Below are positions 55,967 to 64,000 of a stretch of 64,000 nt of DNA, piece after piece (the first letter of the stretch is position 1; each line of letters opens with the position of its first letter). The DNA lies in contig CANQVK010000007.1 of the NCBI GenBank assembly GCA_947627275.1, positions 1 through 64,000 of the forward strand, given 5' to 3'. A program made the position numbers and the translations under genes. Under the pieces are notes generated by a model. That model worked only from the letters and a program-made list of their open reading frames with translations. It searched no databases and was not told where the DNA came from. Source of the DNA: an uncultured Ruminococcus sp. Its GTDB lineage: Bacteria; Bacillota; Clostridia; Oscillospirales; Ruminococcaceae.

Positions 55967-56395
55967 CTAAATGCTGTAATTGTTTCCTTTCTGAATACGG
56001 TCAACTATGTCCTGTATAGTGATCCCGTCAAGATATTCCGAGACTTTCTTGTACAAACCCTCCCATATAAAAAGTGTAGCGCATTCTTCGGATCTCGGGC
56101 AGTTGTTTGGTTCGTATTCAAGGCATGATACTGGGGCGAGGGTACCTTCCGCTGCCCTGAGAACATCCCCGACATTAAGTTCGTCGGCAGACGTGGCAAG
56201 CATATATCCGCCCTTATTACCTCTGTTTGTACGCAGTATACCGTTGCTGCTGAGGAGAGGAACTATTTGTTCCAAATATTTTTTTGATATTCCCTGACGC
56301 TGTGCAACATCTTTCAGAGAAACGCAGACTTCGCCCTGAGAGGCAAGGTCAACGACCATTCGCAGAGCATATCTGCCTTTGGTGGAAATTTTCAT
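55967..56395 (-). CDS. Rrf2-family transcriptional regulator
   Basis: A 142-residue regulator with the Rrf2 winged-helix N-terminus (MKISTKGRYALRMVVDLASQ, then GISKKYLEQIVPLLSSNGIL and RTNRGNKGGYML). Three Cys are clustered (VSCLEYEPNNCPRSEECATL), the position where IscR/NsrR-type members bind an Fe-S cluster, so redox or Fe-S sensing is likely. It precedes a MATE transporter gene in the same direction. AAAAGGAG precedes the ATG. Confidence 0.93.
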   Translation of the reverse strand: MKISTKGRYALRMVVDLASQGEVCVSLKDVAQRQGISKKYLEQIVPLLSSNGILRTNRGNKGGYMLATSADELNVGDVLRAAEGTLAPVSCLEYEPNNCPRSEECATLFIWEGLYKKVSEYLDGITIQDIVDRIQKGNNYSI

Positions 56396-56444
56396 GTAAT
56401 AACTCCTTTTTAAACAATTTACTCCGACAATTTTTCTTTATTTA

Positions 56445-56473
56445 ATTATACACTAACATTATAATAAAGTCAA
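56445..56473 (-). promoter_or_regulatory. Promoter of the Rrf2-MATE unit
   Basis: On the minus strand, TTGACT (56473-56468) and TATAAT (56450-56445), 17-bp spacing. Confidence 0.85.
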
Positions 56474-56507
56474 TATCAAGATACGATTTTTCAGTGAAAA
56501 CAAAAAA

Positions 56508-56540
56508 TTGCTTCGGGCAGTACGAACAAACCCGAAGCAA
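56508..56540 (-). terminator. Terminator of the pectate lyase gene
   Basis: TTGCTTCGGG pairs with CCCGAAGCAA; on the minus strand the second arm runs into TTTTTTG. It lies 7 bp after the stop codon. Confidence 0.9.
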
Positions 56541-56546
56541 TAAAGG

Positions 56547-59402
56547 TTACTGATTTATAGTGAGTTTTCTCAGAACAATAAGGTCATACGCATCTATAAT
56601 ACTATCGTTGCAGACATCTGCAAACTTGCATTGTTCGGCTGTGAGACTGCTGTCTCCCAGAAGATGTTTGCTGAGAAGAACAAGATCGGCAATTCCTACT
56701 GTGCCGTCATTGTTAATGTCCCCGTCAGTATGCTCGTGAACAGGTTCAGTTGTTGTTTCCGTTGGCTGAGGTGCGGCTGTAGTAGTTGTATCAGTGGTAG
56801 TCGTAGATGTTTCTGTTGTGGTGGTCGCGATTGTCTCCGCAGACCATTTTTGACAATTGCTGTTTGTGGGAGACCACTGCTGAATATTAGCGCCTCCTTC
56901 AAGGTTTGCACCTGCTGTCTCAACAAGACAGGCGTCCTTAGAAGCTCGCGTCAAGATATAATATGTGCCGTCCGGATTTTTTGAGAACTTAAAGAGCATT
57001 GAACTGTCTTTGGAAGAATATTCGGCAATACTGATATTTCCTCCGTTTACTGAGTCCTCAGCTCTCAAAACGTAATTCGTATCCGCTGCGGAGTATATAT
57101 AGTAATAATTTCCGCCGCCTGTAAACGCTTTCAGAATCCATTTCTGACAATCCAAACCGTTTGCTGTCCACTGCTGAACATTACTGCCCGATTCCATTTT
57201 TCCGTTTACAATATCCATGACCAAACCGCTGTTGACATTTTTGAATTCATAAATTACGCTTGTGTTCATTTTACAGCCCGGATCTGAAACCTTCTCCATA
57301 ATCCAGTCCTGACAGTTCGCTCCGTTTTCTTCCCACTGCTGTACATTTGCGCCGCTCTGAGCCGAACCCCCTGCAACCTCGACAACCGATGTTTCTCCGC
57401 TTATTCTGGTACGAATTTTATATGAGCCGTCAGAATTTTTCGTCAGCATAAACTGCTGGTTTGTTCCGCCGTTATAGTTATAAATGTCGATATTTGTACC
57501 GTTGGCGGTTTTTTTACCTGCAACGTCAAGCATATATGTTCCGCCATCGCCAACAGCAGAAGCAATGTAGTAGTATCCGTCACCGGCATCAATAAGTTTC
57601 CAAATATCGTGTATAGTGTCATCAGAAGTTCCCCACTGCTGTACATTTGCGCCGTTTTCGGCGGCTGCGCCTGCTGCCTGCATATAAAGTCCCGAATTAA
57701 CGTTCTTAAATCTGTAGGTTGAACCGTTATTGAAAATTTCCGCTACAGGTTTCATGGGGGCGCTTGGAGCTTCCGTATAGCCAGCGCTGGGAATTCCCTT
57801 AGACGAGTATCTGAGATACATCATATTTCCGCTGGAGGACTGACATCCGCTGTATGTATCGCAATATTTTTTTGCCTGATCAGCTGAAAGAGTAACATAG
57901 CTGTAGTTGCTTTCAGGTCTCCATGTGCAGACCTTAGCCTGCCCCTCGATGCCAAGTCGTTTGCAGTTTACGCCCTTTGAACCTGAATCGGCAAATGCGC
58001 CCGGATGTGTGACCGAGTTCCAGTCGCAAACGACGTTGCCTTTTGTCGATGCGCCGTCATAGTAGCAGTTTTCCGCAAAAAGCTTGCAATCAGAATGCAC
58101 AGTGTATGCCATGCTGAAATTATAAACGTAGTTATTAAGCGAATGAAAATATCCGTAACGCATAAGTCCCGGAGCTCTTGTTAGGGTATCCTTGAATTTA
58201 TTGCTGATAAGGGTCATTCTCGGGAAGTTGTTCCTGTTTTTATAGGACTCCTCCGTATCATCAGGATAGCCTAAAATAAGACCGTATTCGTGAAGTCCGA
58301 ATGAACAGTCGGAAACGGTGCAGTAATCCGCATCATAGCAACATGCGAGGAACTTATCCCAATCGGGAGTTGCTTCGCCGAGCGTATTGTAACCCGAATG
58401 GCCGATAAATGTTACATGATCGACCCAAAGGTTCTGCCCTGAACCAAAATAAACGACTATAGAATCATTGCCGTTGGATTTGGCATCGTGTTTCATCTCA
58501 AAATTCTTAATGATAACATTGTTTCCTTTTCCGCTGCCTCTTTTTGTACAGAACTGGACATTGTTGAGAGAGTGATTTCCGTAGCTTCCGACGATCGTTT
58601 TGTTGTCTCCGATATAAATTCTGCCATCGGGACAGTAATAATGATTCTGTGAATCCATTGTAAGATTGGTAACGCTTATATTGTTCTTTACAATAATTGT
58701 ATAAGGCGCGTCTGATTCGGCGTATTTTTTCAGATCTGCAAAATTAGAAACTTCAACTGTTTCGCCGAAAAGTCCTCCTATGTTCGCCGCCTTTATATTG
58801 CCTGTGTTGTCATTGGAGCAGTACCCTGCAAATCCTTGAAGTCCATCTGCATTGAGCAGCCAGAGCTGGTTATCGGCGCCTGTATACTTTGCAAGCGTCA
58901 TGCCGCCTGATCCCTGCGTAATGGCAAGATCGGGATCTGAATAGTTTACTATTTTGTAGTAAAGACCGTTTCCGAGACGATCGTTTTTTACGGGAACTAC
59001 AAACCAATGCTGACATTGATGCGATTCGCTTCCGTAGATAATAACGTCCGTACCTGCTGAAACATTATAGTTTGCAGGAGTTATAAGTCTGCCCGACTGA
59101 GCGCTTGTTATCTTGAAAAAAACGCCTGTCGAATTAGCGCCGACACGGTCAAAGCGCCATGAAGGCGCCAGATCTCCTCCAAGAGCCTTGACTGAAAGCG
59201 TCGAGCCGTCAGAAGTTCCGTTTTCTGTAAGGACTTTTGAGTTGTTCTTTACTGCGATGTTCATTAACTGAGCAGGGTAGTCAACGGACGCTGCGTATGT
59301 CGCTATCGGGACTGCGAGTTCAGCCGATCCCGTAACAACTCCGCATACCATAGATAGACAAACCATTACAGCCGTAAACAGCGCACGTAATTTTTTCTTC
59401 AT
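56547..59402 (-). CDS. PL1 pectate lyase with ricin-type modules and dockerin
   Basis: A 951-residue secreted polysaccharide lyase: signal peptide about 1-38, an N-terminal ricin-like beta-trefoil (about 44-195), a PL1 parallel beta-helix (about 200-510), two ricin B-type carbohydrate-binding repeats (about 555-850, with repeated QWG/QQW words such as SGANVQQWEENGANCQDW), a Thr-rich linker and a dockerin (about 892-951, GDINNDGTVGIADLVLLSKH and ADVCNDSIIDAYDLIVLRK). PL1 hallmarks are QNLWVDHVTFIGHSG and the catalytic-Arg region LTRAPGLMRYGYFHSLNNY. It cleaves pectate by beta-elimination as a cellulosome component. GGAG precedes the ATG. Confidence 0.93.
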   Translation of the reverse strand: MKKKLRALFTAVMVCLSMVCGVVTGSAELAVPIATYAASVDYPAQLMNIAVKNNSKVLTENGTSDGSTLSVKALGGDLAPSWRFDRVGANSTGVFFKITSAQSGRLITPANYNVSAGTDVIIYGSESHQCQHWFVVPVKNDRLGNGLYYKIVNYSDPDLAITQGSGGMTLAKYTGADNQLWLLNADGLQGFAGYCSNDNTGNIKAANIGGLFGETVEVSNFADLKKYAESDAPYTIIVKNNISVTNLTMDSQNHYYCPDGRIYIGDNKTIVGSYGNHSLNNVQFCTKRGSGKGNNVIIKNFEMKHDAKSNGNDSIVVYFGSGQNLWVDHVTFIGHSGYNTLGEATPDWDKFLACCYDADYCTVSDCSFGLHEYGLILGYPDDTEESYKNRNNFPRMTLISNKFKDTLTRAPGLMRYGYFHSLNNYVYNFSMAYTVHSDCKLFAENCYYDGASTKGNVVCDWNSVTHPGAFADSGSKGVNCKRLGIEGQAKVCTWRPESNYSYVTLSADQAKKYCDTYSGCQSSSGNMMYLRYSSKGIPSAGYTEAPSAPMKPVAEIFNNGSTYRFKNVNSGLYMQAAGAAAENGANVQQWGTSDDTIHDIWKLIDAGDGYYYIASAVGDGGTYMLDVAGKKTANGTNIDIYNYNGGTNQQFMLTKNSDGSYKIRTRISGETSVVEVAGGSAQSGANVQQWEENGANCQDWIMEKVSDPGCKMNTSVIYEFKNVNSGLVMDIVNGKMESGSNVQQWTANGLDCQKWILKAFTGGGNYYYIYSAADTNYVLRAEDSVNGGNISIAEYSSKDSSMLFKFSKNPDGTYYILTRASKDACLVETAGANLEGGANIQQWSPTNSNCQKWSAETIATTTTETSTTTTDTTTTAAPQPTETTTEPVHEHTDGDINNDGTVGIADLVLLSKHLLGDSSLTAEQCKFADVCNDSIIDAYDLIVLRKLTINQ

Positions 59403-59423
59403 ATGCTATTACTCCTTTTATTA

Positions 59424-59474
59424 TATACTCGACGTTACCGCAAATAACCTATGATCTGCAATAGAGCCGAGTAT
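59424..59474. repeat. Mini derivative of the hairpin repeat in the pectate lyase leader
   Basis: Starts TATACTCGACGTTACCGCAA and ends TGCAATAGAGCCGAGTAT, 51 bp, so only the two ends remain. It lies between the promoter (59494-59522) and the ribosome binding site of the pectate lyase gene and would form a hairpin in its 5' leader. Confidence 0.75.
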
Positions 59475-59493
59475 CTGAGAATTTTATAATAAT

Positions 59494-59522
59494 ATTATAC
59501 AAAAATTTAACGCATTAGTCAA
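59494..59522 (-). promoter_or_regulatory. Promoter of the pectate lyase gene
   Basis: On the minus strand, TTGACT (59522-59517) and TATAAT (59499-59494), 17-bp spacing. The leader of about 85 nt carries the mini repeat. Confidence 0.85.
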
Positions 59523-59651
59523 TGGAATATAGTCTCTTTTTCAAAATACTTTTCTACGGATTTAAAAATGCCTGTAGAAAATAATTTCTTAATTGTGACT
59601 TTGGAATATTATTTTTCATATAAAGCGTCTGTTTTTCTTAAAACAAAGCCT

Positions 59652-61907
59652 TTAAGAATACTGTTCGCTGATATAAACGGAAGCACGGTTTTGAATTATT
59701 TCCGCAGTTTCTTCGGCAGAGCGTTCGCCCTCAAAATAATATACGAGTTCTTCACGCAGAATAGAAATTAAAGTACTGTCCGCAATACACACATTTTTGA
59801 CAGCTTCACGAACAAGAGCTTCATATTCTGCTCGCTGTTCCTCAGTAAGAGGGCGAATATCTGTTTCATGAAGTTCAGGCGGAGTTTCGTCATCATACCA
59901 CATTCCTCCGTTATCATACCACATGAATAACTCGCCCGTATATTCTTCTCCTGTTTCGGGGTCGATCTCAATATGCTCTTTAACAGATTCCGCCGCCTGT
60001 TCCTCAAATTTTTTCTCCAGACCGGAAAAATAAAATCTCGTATCCTTATTTTCATCGAACAGATAATATTTCAGAAACTCCCATGCTCCTTCAATATTAT
60101 CAGAGTTTGCCATTATACCGTAACCGCCGTTTATACTGCGGTAATTTCCGCAGTCGTTTTCTGTGGGATAACCGATAAAAGCAGTCGGCTCACCCATATA
60201 GCCTTGTTCTATCTCTTTGAATCCGTAAAAGCCTTTGATTGGCTCGAACGTCAGCGCAAGAGCTTTATCTGAACGGTGAATTTCGGCATAATAATTTCCG
60301 TTGTATTGCCTTTCACTATTCCACAATTCATCTTCGGTCAGACCGATTTTGTTTTCGCCGATTAATTTCATTGCATTTATAAATTCCGGAGAGTCAAAAT
60401 TACAGACGGCATTATCGTAATCGACAAATTCACTGTAGTTGATAAAAGACATAAAAACATCGCTTCGGGTCTTTGAAGCAGCTTCCGATGAGAAAAACAT
60501 ATCTTCGGGCATATTCCGATAAACGTTCTCGAACTGTTTATAATTCCAGCTTGTAAGACCATTCAGGAATTTCTCCTTAACAGAAACCGTGCTGACCGTA
60601 AATTCAGTATCGAACATCAGCAGTTTCCCGTTAGTTTCATAGCCCTCAAGAAAACCGTCAAGGAAATCGTCACGGCTTATATCCCTATCATTATCAATAA
60701 GCGTATACAGATCGACAAACATGCCGTCCCGTGAACCGAAAGTGTTTACAGGAATATCGGAATCAAATTTAATAATGTCGGGAGCGTTGCCTGCAATAAT
60801 ATCTCTTCTGAGAGCATCAAAACATTGCGACATATCATCGCTTGTATTGCCGTAATTCACAAGCTCCACCTTATAGCTGTCGCTCTCGGAATTGAATTTT
60901 TTGAGCCGTTCATCAATTATATCGCTTCCTTTACCTATTACAAGAGACATGGTAAGTACTGATTTTGACTTTATTTCGAAAATATCGCGTTCGGTAAGCA
61001 GACGCATTTCACATCCGCCCGAGTTCGCTGAAATAATTACTGCAAACTCGTTTTCAGATAACATTTCACATGCAATGATGTTGTATGGATTGAAGTCGTT
61101 GTCGGAAAAGTCGCTGCGCTTCTGCCATTCCGTGCCTTTCAATACATACAGTCCGTCAGAGAATACGGCTGAGGCGGAATATTCTCCGCAGCCTGAGCCG
61201 AAACCACGAACGTTAGAGCCGAGATCGCCGCAATATGTTTCCTCGCCAAGCTGACCGTCCACAAGCTTTACGTAATACTGCTTTTCGTTTTCACAAAACA
61301 GCACAGCAGGCTGATTTTCGCTGTCATTGGCGAAACCGCATATCGTTCTGTTTCCTGTAATGATATTTTCAACATATTCGCCGCCGCTGCTGACAAAGTA
61401 CATTTTATCGGAATCAGAGCTGAAAAAGAATCCGTCATCTGACGCAATAAGCGATATATACGAATCAGGGGCGATAACTTCGCCGCAGTTCAGAGTATTT
61501 TCGAGAGCGCCGTTTTCTGAGAAAACGTACAGCAGGGCATCGCCGTCAAGGCAGGTCATAACAGCAAATCCGCCTGTTCTCATGATTGCGGCGGACTTTA
61601 CTGTTTCGCCCTCCTGAGGTGTAAATTGAAAAGTCTTTTTTTCGGAGAAATGAGGGTCTGTAATATATCCGCTGTATATTCCGCTGTGTAGTTTGCCGAA
61701 AATGAGGATATAATTTGAACGCTTGTCCAGCGAGATTATTTCGCTGAAGTCGTCAGCCATTTGTATATCGACAGTCTTGTAAGAAAACAAGGGAGCAGTC
61801 TGAACTGAAACCGTTTTTTCTGATCGTTCGGACTTATCGTTTCCATTGCATGAAACTGAAGTGATAAGAAGGGAGAAAGCTCCCAATAAAGCAAGTATTT
61901 TTTTCAT
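59652..61907 (-). CDS. Large lipoprotein with an extracellular solute-binding domain
   Basis: A 751-residue lipoprotein: lipobox LLITSVSC with the acylated Cys20. Residues 40-330 are rich in beta strands with repeated SDDGFFFSSDSDKMYFVSSG-like patterns, resembling a beta-propeller. Residues from about 335 on look like a family 1 extracellular solute-binding protein (SYKVELVNYGNTSDDMSQCF, AGNAPDIIKFDSDIPVNTFG, GGYGIMANSDNIEGAWEFLK). No permease genes are near, so its partner is unknown; it may be a sensor or a binding protein for a distant transporter. About 90 extra acidic C-terminal residues follow the binding domain. Confidence 0.75.
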   Translation of the reverse strand: MKKILALLGAFSLLITSVSCNGNDKSERSEKTVSVQTAPLFSYKTVDIQMADDFSEIISLDKRSNYILIFGKLHSGIYSGYITDPHFSEKKTFQFTPQEGETVKSAAIMRTGGFAVMTCLDGDALLYVFSENGALENTLNCGEVIAPDSYISLIASDDGFFFSSDSDKMYFVSSGGEYVENIITGNRTICGFANDSENQPAVLFCENEKQYYVKLVDGQLGEETYCGDLGSNVRGFGSGCGEYSASAVFSDGLYVLKGTEWQKRSDFSDNDFNPYNIIACEMLSENEFAVIISANSGGCEMRLLTERDIFEIKSKSVLTMSLVIGKGSDIIDERLKKFNSESDSYKVELVNYGNTSDDMSQCFDALRRDIIAGNAPDIIKFDSDIPVNTFGSRDGMFVDLYTLIDNDRDISRDDFLDGFLEGYETNGKLLMFDTEFTVSTVSVKEKFLNGLTSWNYKQFENVYRNMPEDMFFSSEAASKTRSDVFMSFINYSEFVDYDNAVCNFDSPEFINAMKLIGENKIGLTEDELWNSERQYNGNYYAEIHRSDKALALTFEPIKGFYGFKEIEQGYMGEPTAFIGYPTENDCGNYRSINGGYGIMANSDNIEGAWEFLKYYLFDENKDTRFYFSGLEKKFEEQAAESVKEHIEIDPETGEEYTGELFMWYDNGGMWYDDETPPELHETDIRPLTEEQRAEYEALVREAVKNVCIADSTLISILREELVYYFEGERSAEETAEIIQNRASVYISEQYS

Positions 61908-62130
61908 AGCGATCTCCTTTTTGTAAAATTAAAAAGCAAATATTTAAAAAGCCTCTATATATAAGTGATTTTAAATTCCAAAAAAGACGAAGGAATATGA
62001 AAATTTTTTCAAAAATTCGTTATCTATAGCTAACATTGCGCTAAAATAGCAAAAAACGCAAAATCAATTGATCGTAAAAATTATATGATCTGTGAAGTTT
62101 TGTAAACAGGAGTTTACAATATTTCACAAA

Positions 62131-62152
62131 AATCCGCCTTATGCGGCGGATT
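62131..62152 (-). terminator. Terminator holding the stop codon of the third MATE gene
   Basis: AATCCGCC pairs with GGCGGATT; the six-base loop contains the TAA stop (62139-62141), and a short U run (TTTTTG) follows on the minus strand. Confidence 0.85.
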
Positions 62153-63491
62153 TTGAGTGTGTAAGATTATTAAGCCAGAGATACTTTTTATAATGCCGAT
62201 AGACTGCGGGTAGCTTGATTATCTCATCTATATTTATAATAATGTAAATTAGAGGTACGGGAAGATGAAGAACGAGAGAGCATATAATACCCAACGGCAC
62301 TGTAACACACCACATTGTGATAGTGTCGCACTTCAAGCCGAATTTTGAGTCTCCTCCGGCAGGGAAAATTCCCGATATGACTGTGGAATTCATAGCTTTT
62401 CCGATCACATAATAGGAACTTACGGCAAGCATGACCTTAAGATACCCCTGAGCAACGGGAGTGATAGTTTTAAACAGGGGAACAAACGGAATAACGCAAA
62501 GTATAACTGCTCCCGAAATAAAACCGCATAAAAGAGAAATGCGGCAAAGCTTAGAACCGTATTCCTTTGCAATATCAATGCGTCCACGCCCCAGCTCTGC
62601 GCCGATCATAACGCCGCTTGCACTCGATACGCCCTGACCGAGACAAACCGCAAGATTTTTAACGATGTTTGCAATTGAATTAGACGCTGCCGCATCGTTA
62701 CCAAGATGTCCGAGAATAACGCTGTACATTGTGAAGCCTACGCCCCATCCGAGGAGATTTCCCAAAAGCGGAAGTGTGTATTTTTTGAAATCACTGCTCA
62801 GGAGTTTATCGTTATGTATGACAAATGGAATGCGGACTTTAATATTTTCACCGCGAAGCATTATAATGTATGTCAATATCAGTTCGACAGCTTTGGAAAT
62901 AACCGTTGCAACCGCAGCGCCTCTGACTTCCATTCTCGGGAAAAATCCCACGCCGAAAATAAGAAGCCAGTTAAAAAGAATATTCAAAACTACCGAGACA
63001 GAGCTTATCAATGAGCTTTTTCCAGCATGTCCGCAGTTCTTCATAATGCACAAGTATGCCTGAGAAAGTCCTATAAATAAATATGACGGTGAAACTGCTC
63101 GAAGATACTGCGCTCCAAGCTCGATCAACACCTTGTCCGACGCAAAGCATTTCATTAAAAGTTCAGGAAATAATGCCGTACATATAAAGAAAGGAAGCGA
63201 AGAGAATATCAGCATTTTTAAGCCAATACCGAGTATTTTTTCAACCGAATCCCTGTCTTTAATGCCCCAATATTGAGCGGCAAGTATGGAAGTTCCGCCT
63301 GTTATCGAAAAAGTGAAAAGTGTGAAAACAAATTGAACCTGTCCTGCAAGGGAAACGGCTGAAAGTGAGTCCTGATTGAGAAAGCCCATCATTACAGCAT
63401 CGGTAAAACCTACAAGCGCAAGCATGAGCTGCTGTAAAGAAATTGGTATCACAAGTCTCAAGAGCTTATTTCTGAATTCTTTCCTGTTCAT
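62139..63491 (-). CDS. MATE-family efflux transporter
   Basis: A 450-residue membrane protein of the MATE family with twelve predicted helices. The two halves begin LLRLVIPISLQQLMLALVGF and KKYTLPLLGNLLGWGVGFTM; FTDAVMMGFLNQDSLSAVSL and SQAYLCIMKNCGHAGKSSLI are the conserved loops. It has its own promoter, and the three MATE genes in the window are clearly different paralogues. The substrate is unknown. Confidence 0.9.
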   Translation of the reverse strand: MNRKEFRNKLLRLVIPISLQQLMLALVGFTDAVMMGFLNQDSLSAVSLAGQVQFVFTLFTFSITGGTSILAAQYWGIKDRDSVEKILGIGLKMLIFSSLPFFICTALFPELLMKCFASDKVLIELGAQYLRAVSPSYLFIGLSQAYLCIMKNCGHAGKSSLISSVSVVLNILFNWLLIFGVGFFPRMEVRGAAVATVISKAVELILTYIIMLRGENIKVRIPFVIHNDKLLSSDFKKYTLPLLGNLLGWGVGFTMYSVILGHLGNDAAASNSIANIVKNLAVCLGQGVSSASGVMIGAELGRGRIDIAKEYGSKLCRISLLCGFISGAVILCVIPFVPLFKTITPVAQGYLKVMLAVSSYYVIGKAMNSTVISGIFPAGGDSKFGLKCDTITMWCVTVPLGIICSLVLHLPVPLIYIIINIDEIIKLPAVYRHYKKYLWLNNLTHSKSAA

Positions 63492-63557
63492 ATTTATTCA
63501 TCTCCTTATCAAAATCACACCTAATGGGAAACGTCTTTTGCGGTTATATCATTGCAT

Positions 63558-63586
63558 ATTATAGCACAAGGAGCTGAAACATGCAA
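63558..63586 (-). promoter_or_regulatory. Promoter of the third MATE gene
   Basis: On the minus strand, TTGCAT (63586-63581) and TATAAT (63563-63558), 17-bp spacing. Confidence 0.85.
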
Positions 63587-63682
63587 CCTATAATAATGAC
63601 GAAATATTTTGCAATAGAAATGCGATTTTTCAGAATAAGTTACAAAAAAATCTCTCCGAATATGACGGAGAGAATAAACGCT

Positions 63683-64000
63683 CTACACAGCCTGTTGTTG
63701 GACGCTTCTTGCAGCAATATCCTTGCGGAAAAGAAATTTGAATACTGTACGTACCAAAGGCTGTATGAAAAACAGTTGTGAGAAAAACGCAAACGGGAAA
63801 TTATAGCAGACAAGCTTTATCCAGTTTGCAATAAGAGTAAGTATATTAAACCCTGCTTTTTTATGTCGTCAAAAACTCCCGATGCGCCTTCATTTACAGC
63901 TATAAGCGTATTTACGTTGACAACGTAAAGACTGTAGAAAACATAGGCGTGAACCGTTACAAGAACGGTGAGAAAGGCAAAAACCATTCTCTGAAATTGA
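63683..64000 (-). pseudogene. DUF2798-family membrane protein, internally deleted, cut by the window edge
   Basis: Read from the right edge, the minus strand encodes QFQRMVFAFLTVLVTVHAYV then FYSLYVVNVNTLIAVNEGAS, the N-terminal part of a DUF2798-type protein. Near 63850 it changes frame and continues AGFNILTLIANWIKLVCYNF then PFAFFSQLFFIQPLVRTVFK, the C-terminal part of the same family, ending at a TAG at 63683. The middle portion (about 90 residues by comparison with the family) is missing and the two parts are out of frame, so one deletion destroyed the gene. The first codons lie beyond the window. Recognition rests on recall of the family, not on a search. Confidence 0.75.

Noticed and set aside
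28859-59402. A scaffoldin or cohesin gene expected with three dockerin proteins
   Set aside because: No cohesin-like repeat was found; scaffoldins must lie elsewhere.
63581-63781. Plus-strand frame upstream of the third MATE gene
   Set aside because: It starts inside the minus-strand MATE promoter and overlaps the DUF2798 remnant, which explains the coding-like composition.

Overview
The window is a chromosomal segment of a low-to-mid GC Gram-positive anaerobe, most like a cellulosome-forming Ruminococcus (R. flavefaciens / R. champanellensis group). The reasons are a GH48 cellulase, a GH43 enzyme and a PL1 pectate lyase that each end in a dockerin, an Rnf complex, clean TTGACA/TATAAT promoters with 17-bp spacing, and AGGAGG-type ribosome binding sites. 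The species is inferred from gene content, not from a database match. No rRNA, tRNA or CRISPR array was seen.

Layout. 158-1643: a decayed IS30-type insertion sequence with 27-bp inverted ends. 1745-2627: trmB and a small basic protein. 2647-9400: a pyrimidine operon (pyrC-pyrF-carA-carB) behind a leader with mutually exclusive antiterminator and terminator pairings. 9447-13130: an Mrp-type ATPase, a metallophosphoesterase, TspO, a 16-codon Cys-rich peptide unit and a flavin reductase-like gene, interspersed with hairpin repeats. 13504-18339 (minus): rnfCDGEAB. 18539-19933: a D,D-carboxypeptidase homologue that has lost its catalytic Ser and Lys. 19982-28241 (minus): a MacB-like ABC protein, a VOC protein and a GldA/GldF/GldG/DUF4340 ABC operon. 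28685-31443: the GH48 cellulase unit. 31511-33081: an ECF sigma factor and its probable anti-sigma factor. 33122-37673 (minus): a small membrane protein, then upp-rpiB-tsaB-tsaE-fhs transcribed from the fhs side. 37744-39138 (minus): a MATE transporter. 39656-51094: a nitrogen cluster of gltB-gltD, a glutamine synthetase-like protein, an ANTAR regulator, purF and asnB. 51290-51961: an orphan OmpR-type regulator. 52079-54463: the dockerin GH43. 54646-63491 (minus): a MATE transporter, an Rrf2 regulator, the pectate lyase, a large binding lipoprotein and a third MATE transporter. The right edge holds a broken DUF2798 gene.

The most interesting points are two. First, the nitrogen cluster pairs a glutamine synthetase homologue that has lost the n2 metal ligands and the ammonium-site residues with an immediately downstream ANTAR antiterminator whose receiver lacks its phospho-acceptor Asp; gltB in the same cluster has a terminator in its leader. 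Together they look like a non-catalytic sensor plus RNA-binding effector for nitrogen control. Second, a superfamily of roughly 160-bp full-length hairpin elements shares related inverted ends and a CATAC-loop-GTATG apex, with at least four near-identical copies of one subfamily, several relatives and two mini derivatives, one of them inside the pectate lyase leader. Other points are the pseudo-carboxypeptidase, the stand-alone 16-residue Cys-rich peptide and the pyr attenuator.
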